Of a stretch of DNA of 64,000 nt, positions 1-8,717 are shown in pieces. A program made the translations under genes and the position numbers. Each line of letters starts with the position of its first letter. The first letter of the stretch is position 1. This stretch comes from JACDAE01 sp963717195 (GTDB taxonomy: Bacteria; Chloroflexota; Ktedonobacteria; Ktedonobacterales; Ktedonobacteraceae), in contig CAVQVR010000021.1 in assembly GCA_963717195.1 (NCBI GenBank), forward strand, positions 558,001 to 622,000, written 5' to 3'. The notes under the pieces were generated by a model. It made no database searches and was not told where the DNA came from. It was given only the letters and a program-made list of their open reading frames with translations.

Positions 1-60
1 TAAAGCCAATTGTAAAGCGCTGTTTGCGCGGTAATTGTGATGACCCCATTGTTTTGCCTC

Positions 61-94
61 TAGATTAGTGCCACCACTAATAGATTAGTGCCAC
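61..94. repeat. short direct repeat, two 14-bp copies
   Basis: The 14-mer TAGATTAGTGCCAC occurs at 61-74 and again at 81-94, a period of 20 bp. It lies in the gene-free first 226 bases of the window. It could be a pair of protein-binding half sites or a chance duplication; nothing else in this stretch is recognisable. Confidence 0.5.
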
Positions 95-226
95 TAAATA
101 TAATATACCATTCTTAGTTACACACGCACAAAACGATATGGATTTACTGAAAAGAGACATGAGGCTTATGTTTCCTGTAGCGGAACTTCTGAAAAAGATG
201 TAGAGGCAAGATAGAATAATCTTTTG

Positions 227-490
227 CTATCGGCGTCTTCTCTGGTACGCCTGTCTTTTGAATAATAGAACAAGCACTCCAACAGTAGCAGCAGCGATAA
301 GAATAGCAAAGATGGGATTGCCCTGGACGCCTACTAAGATAGCTATACCAAACCCCAATCCAGCGAGGAAAAGAGCGTAGTAGAGAGTCCAGAGGATGTT
401 ATGAAATCGGTAGATCTTTCTCAGCTTCTCGTCAGATGCGCTATTGCCCAGGCGATTTTCGAAAATTATAGGCATGATGGGTTCTACCAC
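227..490 (-). CDS. small two-helix membrane protein, unknown function
   Basis: An 87-residue product not recognised as a named family. Residues about 30-50 and 58-77 are strongly hydrophobic and separated by a short loop, so two membrane helices are likely. The C-terminus ends in a run of arginines (RQAYQRRRR), suggesting by the positive-inside rule that it faces the cytoplasm. The start shown is GTG; an internal ATG at 475 is equally possible and neither has a convincing ribosome binding site. It lies downstream of the ABC exporter on the same strand, 137 bases beyond its stop, so co-transcription is possible but unproven. Confidence 0.45.
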   Translation of the reverse strand: MVEPIMPIIFENRLGNSASDEKLRKIYRFHNILWTLYYALFLAGLGFGIAILVGVQGNPIFAILIAAATVGVLVLLFKRQAYQRRRR

Positions 491-626
491 CTTAACTCAT
501 GTATTCGTAACGGTAACTATACATGCTACCTGGTCCATAGTCAAGAGGTATGCTTCAGAGAGAAACCGTTGGAATTGGCGTAGACCCACAATCGGTATTT
601 CACCAAATCTGTGTAAGAGACAGTAA

Positions 627-2477
627 TCAAGTCAAATGACGGGCCTCTTCGTTAATATGAGTCAGCACAGGCACAAATCCCTCACCCGGTCGATAATCGG
701 GCGATTGATGGCGGAAGTAGGTATTGTAAAGTTGAGCATAGTGACCACCTTGCTTCATCAAGGTATCGTGACTACCCTCTTCAACAGTACGGCCGTGGCT
801 CAGCACAATAATGCGGTCGGCATAACGGATGGTCGAGAGGCGATGAGCGATGATAATGGCGGTACGATCTTTGAGCAGAATATCCAGACCTTCCTGTATC
901 TGAGCCTCGGTGAGCGGATCGACGCTGGCAGTGGCTTCATCAAGGATGATAATAGAGGGATTTTGTAATAGAACGCGTGCGAGTGCTACGAGTTGTCGTT
1001 GTCCCATCGAGAGCGCCTTTCCCTCTTCTCCAACCAACGTTTGCAGACGATCAGGAAGCGCCTCCAACCAATCGCCACCACCAATACGTTGTGCAATCTC
1101 TGCAACTTCATCATCGCTTGCTTCTAAGCGAGCATAACGGATGTTATCAGCTACTGTTCCTGAGAAAAGGAATGGAATCTGAGGTACAACGCCGAGGAGA
1201 CGATGATAATCATGCAGGTCAAACGAGCGAATATCATGATTATCGATCAGCAACTGACCACCCTGGAACTCGTAGAAGCGTGCCACCAGTTTGCCCAGGC
1301 TCGACTTGCCCGCGCCAGTGTGTCCCACTAGCGCCACCGTCTCACCTGCTTGAATGGTCAGATTGAAACCAGCCAGCACCGTCTGACGATCATCGTAGCT
1401 AAAGTAGAGATCCTTAAACTCGACCTTGCCTGACAGATCAGGAACGGGCTGATCGTCAATCTGGCGCACACGAGGTTCGGCATCGAGCAGGGCAAAAACA
1501 CGCTCACTCGCAGCTAACCCGAGCTGGAACTGACTCCAGAAGGAAGCGATACTCGTCAGGGGGAGCCATAGCAGGCCAATACTCTGCACAAAGAGGAACC
1601 AGTCGCCAGCCGAGATGCTATGGTCAAGTACATTTTGTCCACCAAAGTAGACCACAATGGTAGTACCAATATTCGCCAGCGCCACAAGGACCGGGAAGAT
1701 ACCATTATACAGGTAGCCCGCACGCAGATTGACCTGGTACGACTGCATGTTCACCTTCTTGAACTCGTCATACATGTTCTGCTCTTGACGGAAATTCTTG
1801 GCGACGGTAATGCCACTGACAATCTCCTGCACATTCGCGTTCACGCGTGCCAGAGACCGTTGAGAACGCCGTGTAGAAGTTCGTGCCAGACGACGAAAAG
1901 CCAGCGCCACGACGACAATTGCGGGCATAACTGAGAGAGCTAGCAAGGCAAGGTGCCAGTCCCTGAAGAAAAGTATACCTGCAAGCAGGAAGAACAGGAG
2001 CAACTGGCTAAGCAGGTTGAGAGTAAGCGTAACGACGGTCGCAAAGTTCTCGGTATCCGAAGTTATGCGACTAACGATCTTGCCGGAGTCAAATTCATCG
2101 AAGAAGGACATATCACGAGACATAACCGCACTAAAAGCATCACGACGCAATTGTAACACAACGTCACCGACCGAGCGAGCGGCAAACCATTGACGAAACA
2201 GGTTAAATATCCAGGAAAGTGCGCCTGAGAGTAGGATAAAGCAGACCAGCAGAAGCGCAATCTGGAATGCGTGCGACGAAACCAGAGTATCGATGCTGCT
2301 TGCAATCAGAATGGGGAACGCAGCATCCAGAAGCGAACCAGCCACCACCAGTAGTGCCACAATTAGCATCAGCTTCAATTTGGGACGGAAGTAGTGGAAG
2401 ATGCGGCCTACCAGTTGTCGATCTTTATATACACGGTCGTATGCTTCGGCATCAAGACCATCCATGAAAAAGCCCAT
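627..2477 (-). CDS. ABC exporter half-transporter (subunit with canonical Walker B)
   Basis: A 616-residue fused permease/ATPase of the type IV (MsbA/TM287-288-like) exporter class. An N-terminal six-helix domain (about residues 35-325) is followed by a nucleotide-binding domain with Walker A GHTGAGKSS (about 385-393), Walker B IIILDEATASVD with the catalytic Glu, and an H-loop in IIAHRL. The signature motif reads LSMGQ rather than LSGGQ. The ATG follows directly on the stop of the upstream half-transporter at 2478, so the two are translationally linked and almost certainly heterodimerise. The substrate (drug, lipid or peptide) cannot be read from sequence. Confidence 0.93.
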   Translation of the reverse strand: MGFFMDGLDAEAYDRVYKDRQLVGRIFHYFRPKLKLMLIVALLVVAGSLLDAAFPILIASSIDTLVSSHAFQIALLLVCFILLSGALSWIFNLFRQWFAARSVGDVVLQLRRDAFSAVMSRDMSFFDEFDSGKIVSRITSDTENFATVVTLTLNLLSQLLLFFLLAGILFFRDWHLALLALSVMPAIVVVALAFRRLARTSTRRSQRSLARVNANVQEIVSGITVAKNFRQEQNMYDEFKKVNMQSYQVNLRAGYLYNGIFPVLVALANIGTTIVVYFGGQNVLDHSISAGDWFLFVQSIGLLWLPLTSIASFWSQFQLGLAASERVFALLDAEPRVRQIDDQPVPDLSGKVEFKDLYFSYDDRQTVLAGFNLTIQAGETVALVGHTGAGKSSLGKLVARFYEFQGGQLLIDNHDIRSFDLHDYHRLLGVVPQIPFLFSGTVADNIRYARLEASDDEVAEIAQRIGGGDWLEALPDRLQTLVGEEGKALSMGQRQLVALARVLLQNPSIIILDEATASVDPLTEAQIQEGLDILLKDRTAIIIAHRLSTIRYADRIIVLSHGRTVEEGSHDTLMKQGGHYAQLYNTYFRHQSPDYRPGEGFVPVLTHINEEARHLT

Positions 2478-4334
2478 CTAATTTACTCCTTCTTCAGATA
2501 AAGAACCCGAGGGCGGAGGCAAGCTCACACCCCTACTATCGCCCTTTAATTGCAATGTCATAGGCAGTGGGGGATCGTAGTGCGAGAAGATACGCCGATA
2601 GGCAGGGCAGCGTGCCATAAGTTCATCATGTGTTCCCTGGTCGATCAACGCGCCTTTACTCAAGAACAGGATTTTATCTGCCCAGCGGATCTGTGAGAGG
2701 CGATGAGTAATCAGCAATGTAGTGCGGCCCTCTAAAAGGCGGTGGATGGCTTTCTGAATCTCATCTTCGGTCGCGCTATCAATTGCACTGGTGGAATCGT
2801 CCAGAATAAGAATGCGTGGATCGGTCAACAGAGCTCGTGCGATAGCGATACGCTGGCGCTGCCCACCTGAGAGAGTTACACCACGCTCACCAATGGCTGT
2901 TTCGTAGCCATCCTTAAACTCTTGAATAAAGTTATGAGCCTGTGCATCTTTCGCCGCCTGCTCAATTGCACCTCGATCAGCCTTCTGCCCCAGACCATAA
3001 GCAATATTTTCGGCCACCGAACGTGAGAAGAGAAAGATATCTTGCTCAATAGTAGAGATCTGTGAGCGCAATGAGTCAAGATTCCAGTCACGCACATCCA
3101 TACCATCAATGAGGACACGTCCGGCATCCACGTCGTAGATACGATTGACCAGTTTTGTCATCGTGCTCTTGCCAGCTCCGGTCTGTCCGACGATAGCAAC
3201 CGTCTGTCCAGGTTCGGCGCGGAAAGAGAGATCCTTTAATATAGGAGCGCTGCCATAACTGAACGTAACATGATCAAAGACGATATCGCCGCACATCTCA
3301 GCGCGGTAACCAGCCTCGTTCTCGTCCAGTTCCGTCTCTTCTTTCATCAGGTTCAGAATACGCCCGGAACCTGCCACGCCAAGTTGGACCAGGCTAAAGG
3401 TCCAGATGGAGAGGTAGGTAGGATAGCGCAGGATACCCATCAGGCCCATATACGCGACCAGGGTACCGACCGAGATCTGCTGGTGCAGGACGAGAAACAG
3501 GGCATGTAGAAATGCGCCGACGAGGGCAAAAGCCACCAGCAACGTAGGCAGGTAGCGACCTTGCAGCTGACCATTCTTCACAAAGTAATCGCGATAAAGA
3601 GAGGCATTCTTAGCGAACTTACGCTGCTCCTGCTGCTCCTGGGCGGTAGCTTTGACAACCTCGATCCCCGTCACCGCCTCATTGAGTACAGCATTCGTCG
3701 TCCCAAATTGGGCACGCATCTGATTTGATATAGGACTGAGCCGACGCGAATAGCCGCGTAGAGCAATGAGAAAAACGACCACGAACAGTGATGGTGCCAA
3801 CAAAAGCTGGATATTGAGGAACGCTATCGAGATGAGCACCACCACGATAGAGAGAAACGAGTCAAAGATGATGTCGAAGCCAGGCACAACCATATCGCTA
3901 AGACTTGTCATATCATTGGAAGCACGAGCCATGATATCACCAACGCGCTGGCGATTGTGGAATGTCTGGCTCTTTCCCAGCAGGCTCAAGTATAACTCAT
4001 TACGAGCGTCACGAGCGACACGTTTGCCCAGAACTTCGGCGGAGAGGCGAGCGCTCAGGTCCATAATTATGCCAAACAGTATAACACCCACCAGTGCGAG
4101 AGCAATATTGACCAGGATAGAACGTCCTGCTTCACCTCGTGATACGGCATCAAATGCTGAACCAGTCAAGATAGGAATAAACGCATTAATCAGGACATTC
4201 GCAAGTAATGAGGTAAGGATAAAACCTGTAGCATAGAATTTATAGTGTAGAATGTGTGAAGTAATCCAGCGTGTAGGGCTGGTGCGGTTGTATTGATATT
4301 CGCCGGTCACAGTAAATTCTTGTTTGGATGACAA
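2478..4334 (-). CDS. ABC exporter half-transporter (subunit with degenerate Walker B)
   Basis: A 618-residue partner of the downstream half-transporter. It has a six-helix membrane domain followed by an ATPase domain with Walker A GQTGAGKST, a canonical signature LSGGQRQR, and Walker B ILILDDSTSAID, in which the catalytic Glu position is Asp. Heterodimeric exporters pair one consensus and one degenerate ATP site. Here the Asp-containing Walker B of this subunit would face the LSMGQ signature of the partner, giving exactly one degenerate site. An AGGAGG ribosome binding site lies about 10 bases before the ATG. First gene of the two-gene operon. Confidence 0.93.
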   Translation of the reverse strand: MSSKQEFTVTGEYQYNRTSPTRWITSHILHYKFYATGFILTSLLANVLINAFIPILTGSAFDAVSRGEAGRSILVNIALALVGVILFGIIMDLSARLSAEVLGKRVARDARNELYLSLLGKSQTFHNRQRVGDIMARASNDMTSLSDMVVPGFDIIFDSFLSIVVVLISIAFLNIQLLLAPSLFVVVFLIALRGYSRRLSPISNQMRAQFGTTNAVLNEAVTGIEVVKATAQEQQEQRKFAKNASLYRDYFVKNGQLQGRYLPTLLVAFALVGAFLHALFLVLHQQISVGTLVAYMGLMGILRYPTYLSIWTFSLVQLGVAGSGRILNLMKEETELDENEAGYRAEMCGDIVFDHVTFSYGSAPILKDLSFRAEPGQTVAIVGQTGAGKSTMTKLVNRIYDVDAGRVLIDGMDVRDWNLDSLRSQISTIEQDIFLFSRSVAENIAYGLGQKADRGAIEQAAKDAQAHNFIQEFKDGYETAIGERGVTLSGGQRQRIAIARALLTDPRILILDDSTSAIDSATEDEIQKAIHRLLEGRTTLLITHRLSQIRWADKILFLSKGALIDQGTHDELMARCPAYRRIFSHYDPPLPMTLQLKGDSRGVSLPPPSGSLSEEGVN

Positions 4335-4741
4335 GGGCTACCTCCTGAAAGAGTTTACAGGTAAGGACAGGAAGAATGACGTAAATTTGTTCTAAAGTAC
4401 ATTCATAGTTTACCACAAAGATCCTGACAGGAAGTGTCAACTTTTACGCAATTTCTACGAAACGCGAAACCGCTTCAATCCTCTGTCTTGTAGTGCAACC
4501 TCACTCCATATGCAAACTCTATCGTACATATAAGGGAAGACTGTGAAGCATATCTTCTATACAAAAGAGAGATCGTCTATAGCTGTTGGAGCGATTTTGT
4601 GCTATGCTCTTTTCAGAACGAGCTATCGCCAGATGCATTCGTCAATTCGCTAACCTGATGCCTCTGAGCGAAGCCGAGGAGTTTGAGGAATCATCGATAC
4701 ATGCACAACCTCAACAAATCCGCAAGAGGAGAATACTCGCT
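4335..4741. other. divergent intergenic region
   Basis: About 400 bases between the leftward ABC operon and the rightward flavoprotein-FHA gene. Its right part (4586-4741) is open in the frame of the downstream gene and could be a longer N-terminus if a TTG at 4586 or ATG at 4604 were used. I prefer the ATG at 4742, which has a GAGGAG box ten bases upstream. No clear promoter pair was identified by eye. Confidence 0.4.
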
Positions 4742-6979
4742 ATGGATGAACAGAACGAAATGCCGATCGTTCCAGATTTTCTGGCATTGGGCCTGGGCGG
4801 GACGAACATGATGGCTATGTTGTGGACTGTAGCCATGGGCCGCCAGGCGGTGGGCGTCGAGATGCGCGGAGATCCCTTTCTCGGCGTGCACTGGAATATC
4901 CGTGAAGACTTCTATCATCAACTCGGCCTGATCGACCAGATGATGCTCGAACGCTATGGTGAGGCACGGTTACCACGTCGGGGAGATGGGCGAATATTTC
5001 GTCTTGCGGAGTGTTTCTACAGCCCGCACACCAGCGCTGGGGATATCGTCGCCGATGAGATCATTGACGGATTCGACGCCGACCAGCACATCGTAGGAAC
5101 CATCCATCACGTCGAATTCATTGACGATCGATGGCGCGATGGTCTACCCAACCGTGTCATTACGCTGTTGGATCCACCTACACCACCAGATCACCCTGAT
5201 CCCCGAAAAATTCGTACCTCTATGGTGGAGGTGCTTGATGGCCCGTCTACATTCCAGGCAGAGGCCGCCTCGATCCAGAAATTGCTGCGCCGCTACCTGG
5301 AACTGATCGAGCAGCAGGATCTGGAGACGAACAGCCAGCCCCGGATCCGGCTCTTCACTCACCATCGTGTCGTCTCGACTGAGGGTGATGGTTTCATCCA
5401 CTGCCCCGATGGTAGAAAGCGGATTCGCATTGAGGCTCTCAAGGAATTCGATTTCAAGGGACAATTCGTCCGCGTGCGGGAACCAAACAGTGAGATCATT
5501 GATCTGGGTATACCTGAGGTGTTCATGATCGCTCAAGGATTCAACAGTACCGATGCGAAACGGCTAGGCTTCGAGCAACAGGATGTCAAGGTCGATCACG
5601 GAGATGGGCACGGGCAGGTGGTAGCGCAAGCGGATTTCCTGGCTGGCCTGGTCGAAGTACTCGTCGGTGGCCGCCTGCGACGGCGCATCTCCTCAGCGTT
5701 CGACCAGGATGGGAAGGAATACTGGGTCCGGCAGATTGCGGTGGGCCACGAGAATGATCCAGAGGTGGGGTGGGTCCTGGTACAGGTTCCTGACTTCAAA
5801 ACCTTCGATCCCATCGAGTCAGGGCTCCTTCCAACAGGGTCTGACCCAGATTCGCCCCTGTTCTTCGCCTCCTACCAACAGTTGATTTATGACTACTACA
5901 TTAAACAGGCTACAGAGATCCTTGACATTCCCAGGCAAGAACTCATGAAGGTCCAGATGATCTATGGACCAGCGTTGTTCAGCCTCATCGAACGAGTCGG
6001 AGACGACCCGTTGATTGCTGCCAACGGCGTGGTTGCCGGTGATTCCTTCGGCAATGGCCACTTCCTGACCAGTGGTGGGGCAATGACAGGAATGATCGGG
6101 CATAGTGCTCGCGTCCTCGAGTACTGGCAAGCGCGGGATACAGGTGCCTCGCCCGCCAATGCCCTCCGTCGACTCGCCGATAGCGTCAGAGAAGACACCC
6201 ATGCCTGGCTTGAAGTGAGCGCGAAGGAATACAGTCAGGCCGCTCCGATCAACTTCGGTGCCGAACGCATCGAACAGATTAGTAAGGCAAGCGGGATCGA
6301 CACGAGCGTACGCGCCAATGCAATCGACGCCGCTCGACGTCAGCGCCACACACTCATTCCCCTCGATCCATCCAACTGGAGAAGGTTATTCGTGCGCAAT
6401 GGCAGAGTGCTCTCGGCACTGCCAGAACTTGATGCCGGGCACCCGCTGCAGCGCCCTGAGCGTGCTGCGAGTCTGCTTGCGGTGATGAAATCTTTGCCAA
6501 TCATACCCAGCCAGGAGAGTTCAAAGTCCGGCCTAGATCAGGAACTGCCAGAAGGCGAGCAGACCCTGCTCAGACCCAAACTTAGCATCGGACCCGTGGC
6601 ACCAGAGAGTGCAAAAATCTATGCATTCCTGGACATTCAGCAGAATAAGCAGGTTGTGCAACGCATCGTGATTACAGAGAACTCTCTGATCGTCGGACGG
6701 GCCGATCCCAGGCGCGGGACCACGCCAGAGATCGACCTTACGCCGTTCGACGCTTCCAGTACGGTTTCGCGCCAGCATGCGCAAATTCATCTTGAGGAAA
6801 ACAGCTTCTTTATTAAAGATCTCGAAAGTCGAAATAAGACGCGGCTCGGAGAGATGATACTAACCCCGCACAAGCCAGAAGCGCTCCAGGATGGCGATGT
6901 GATCAGCTTTGGTTCGATCAAGGCCACCTTTCGTCTGCTCGGAACGAGCGAGCTTCCGGTGCCCTGGTCGCAGTCGTAG
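4742..6979 (+). CDS. Rossmann-type flavoprotein fused to an FHA domain
   Basis: A product of about 745 residues. The N-terminus starts with a dinucleotide-binding-like fold: a beta strand running into GLGGTNMMAML and an acidic strand end VGVEMRG. A later motif VVAGDSFGNGHFLTSGG resembles the GD-box that contacts FAD in monooxygenase-type flavoproteins. The last ~115 residues form an FHA domain, with VGRADPRR, SRQHAQIH and the SRNKT turn, the hallmark phosphothreonine-binding residues. The combination suggests a redox or halogenase-like enzyme recruited or regulated by Ser/Thr phosphorylation; the reaction is unknown. A long acidic, Pro-rich linker joins the parts. The start was chosen for its GAGGAG box. 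Confidence 0.7.
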   Translation: MDEQNEMPIVPDFLALGLGGTNMMAMLWTVAMGRQAVGVEMRGDPFLGVHWNIREDFYHQLGLIDQMMLERYGEARLPRRGDGRIFRLAECFYSPHTSAGDIVADEIIDGFDADQHIVGTIHHVEFIDDRWRDGLPNRVITLLDPPTPPDHPDPRKIRTSMVEVLDGPSTFQAEAASIQKLLRRYLELIEQQDLETNSQPRIRLFTHHRVVSTEGDGFIHCPDGRKRIRIEALKEFDFKGQFVRVREPNSEIIDLGIPEVFMIAQGFNSTDAKRLGFEQQDVKVDHGDGHGQVVAQADFLAGLVEVLVGGRLRRRISSAFDQDGKEYWVRQIAVGHENDPEVGWVLVQVPDFKTFDPIESGLLPTGSDPDSPLFFASYQQLIYDYYIKQATEILDIPRQELMKVQMIYGPALFSLIERVGDDPLIAANGVVAGDSFGNGHFLTSGGAMTGMIGHSARVLEYWQARDTGASPANALRRLADSVREDTHAWLEVSAKEYSQAAPINFGAERIEQISKASGIDTSVRANAIDAARRQRHTLIPLDPSNWRRLFVRNGRVLSALPELDAGHPLQRPERAASLLAVMKSLPIIPSQESSKSGLDQELPEGEQTLLRPKLSIGPVAPESAKIYAFLDIQQNKQVVQRIVITENSLIVGRADPRRGTTPEIDLTPFDASSTVSRQHAQIHLEENSFFIKDLESRNKTRLGEMILTPHKPEALQDGDVISFGSIKATFRLLGTSELPVPWSQS

Positions 6980-7164
6980 CGCCTTTGCAGGTCAAACTTG
7001 CAGGAGGTCGAAACCACGACCGACGCTTCCAGGTCGACTATGGTGCGGTTGATATCAATGCCGACTACCTCAAATATCAGGATGGGCAAAAGTTACATCT
7101 ACATCCTTCTCGATTGTGCCACGACCAAAAAGAAAGCTATTTGGTGTCAACACCGTAAAGTAAA
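6980..7164 (+). other. open stretch after the flavoprotein-FHA stop codon
   Basis: After the TAG at 6977-6979 the same frame stays open for 59 codons to a TAA at 7157-7159. The conceptual peptide is not low-complexity (for example VKLAGGRNHDRRF and INADYLKYQDGQ). It may be the remnant of a longer C-terminus, a lost separate domain, or chance. There is no ribosome binding site or start codon for independent translation. Confidence 0.25.
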
Positions 7165-7193
7165 TTGACAATGTGCACTTTCCATTGTATACT
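7165..7193 (+). promoter_or_regulatory. near-consensus sigma-70-type promoter of the GH27 gene
   Basis: TTGACA at 7165-7170, a 17-base spacer, then TATACT at 7188-7193. The predicted start lies near 7200, leaving a leader of about 100 bases before the GH27 ATG at 7303. Within the leader, GTGGG and CCCAC flank a 6-base centre around 7263-7278, a possible operator or small hairpin. Confidence 0.7.
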
Positions 7194-7302
7194 TACCGAG
7201 GATGGATCCTGAAAATGAGAAGTTTCTAGCACTTAGAATGCACAAATTCTTGTAGGCATAGGTGGGTATGATCCCACTATAATGTGAAAGGCAGGCAAAG
7301 GA

Positions 7303-8628
7303 ATGCAAGTCAAAAAAAGATTGGTTTTCTTCTTTATTTTGCTCCTGGCTGTATCTCTCTGGCGGGTAAGCAGCCCACAGACACCGACACATGCAGAAAG
7401 CAATGGCCTCGTACCAACCCCCTTTATGGGATGGAGCACATGGAGCTATGTGGGGAAAAATCCGACGGAAGCCAACGTCGAAGCCCAGGCTCGGGCGGAA
7501 GCCAGTAAGTTAAAGGCCTATGGGTATAACTATGTCTTGCTGGACGATTGGTATTATCTTAATCCAGCGACAACGGTCGATCAGTATGGACGCTGGGTGA
7601 TTGATTCCTCCAAGTTCCCGCATGGCATTGCGGCTGTTGCAAATTACGTCCACAGCCTCGGTCTGAAGTTTGGTTTCTATCTCACCCCTGGTATTCCAGT
7701 GGCGGCGGTCAACAAGAATACGCCAATTGAGGGTACTCAGTATCACGCGCGAGATATCGCCGATACCAGTAAACACGAGATCAACTATAACTTTGGTAAC
7801 ACCTTAAGAAATACCGTCATGTATTACATCAATTACAGTAAGCCAGGCGCACAGGCGTTCATCAACTCCTGGGCGGACCAACTGGCCTCCTGGGGCGTCG
7901 ATTACTTGAAGGTCGATGGAGTTGGATCTTTCGACATCCCTGATGTGCAGGCCTGGTCCACTGCGCTCAAACAAAGCGGGCGTCCCATTGTCTTCGACCT
8001 CTCCAACGAACTGAATATCAACTACGCCAGCACCTGGCGTGCTGACTCCAATGCCTGGCGCATTGACGGCGATGTAGAATGTTACAACTGCGGATCGAGG
8101 CTGACCAGTTGGGCCCATGTCATCGGGCGTTTCACCGATGCCCCGAGGTGGGTTCAGTATGCCGGACCAGGAGGGTGGAATGACCTGGATGCGCTCCAGG
8201 TTTCAGATGGTGCCCTCAATGGAATCACCAATACCGAGCGGCAAACCTATATGACGCTCTGGAGCATCGAGGCGGCCCCTCTCTATGCTGGCGATGACCT
8301 TATCCACATGGATAGTTATGGTCTTTCTCTGTTGACCAACAAAGAAGTGATCGCCGTAGACCAGGCAGGGCATCCTGCGCATCCAGTCTCGCAGTCTTCG
8401 AATCAGCAGGTCTGGTTTTCCAACAATGGGAACCATACCTATACCGTGGCCCTCTTTAACCTGGGCGGTTCAACGGCAACAGTGACGGCAAACTGGAGCA
8501 GTCTGGGCTTTACTGGTTCAGCACCAGTACGTGATCTATGGAGCCATACCAACCTGGGCAATTTCACAAACAGTTTCAGCGCGAGCATTCCCGCTCATGG
8601 CTCGCGGTTGCTGACGGTTACCCACTAG
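7303..8628 (+). CDS. secreted glycoside hydrolase family 27 (alpha-galactosidase-like)
   Basis: A 441-residue secreted enzyme. Residues 1-30 are a signal peptide (KKR, a hydrophobic core, cleavage after a THAES-like site). The (beta/alpha)8 barrel begins with TPFMGWSTWSY, typical of GH27, and continues with VLLDDWYY and YLKVDGVG, whose Asp matches the family nucleophile position. A later WRADSNAWRIDGDV region is the likely acid/base segment. The last ~90 residues form a beta-sandwich. GH27 members remove terminal alpha-galactose (or beta-L-arabinopyranose / alpha-N-acetylgalactosamine); the specificity here is inferred only. It is followed 89 bases later by a second secreted carbohydrate-related protein. 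Confidence 0.88.
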   Translation: MQVKKRLVFFFILLLAVSLWRVSSPQTPTHAESNGLVPTPFMGWSTWSYVGKNPTEANVEAQARAEASKLKAYGYNYVLLDDWYYLNPATTVDQYGRWVIDSSKFPHGIAAVANYVHSLGLKFGFYLTPGIPVAAVNKNTPIEGTQYHARDIADTSKHEINYNFGNTLRNTVMYYINYSKPGAQAFINSWADQLASWGVDYLKVDGVGSFDIPDVQAWSTALKQSGRPIVFDLSNELNINYASTWRADSNAWRIDGDVECYNCGSRLTSWAHVIGRFTDAPRWVQYAGPGGWNDLDALQVSDGALNGITNTERQTYMTLWSIEAAPLYAGDDLIHMDSYGLSLLTNKEVIAVDQAGHPAHPVSQSSNQQVWFSNNGNHTYTVALFNLGGSTATVTANWSSLGFTGSAPVRDLWSHTNLGNFTNSFSASIPAHGSRLLTVTH

Positions 8629-8717
8629 GAGATAGGAGGGTGGGATGCCAGAAGAATCTGGCTGTCTCACCCTCACGGATTATTACTGCGATTTCAAGGA
8701 AGAAAGGAACACGCAAT

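Noticed and set aside
1..60. End of a gene at the left edge
   Set aside because: The first bases contain stops in all frames close by; nothing recognisable.
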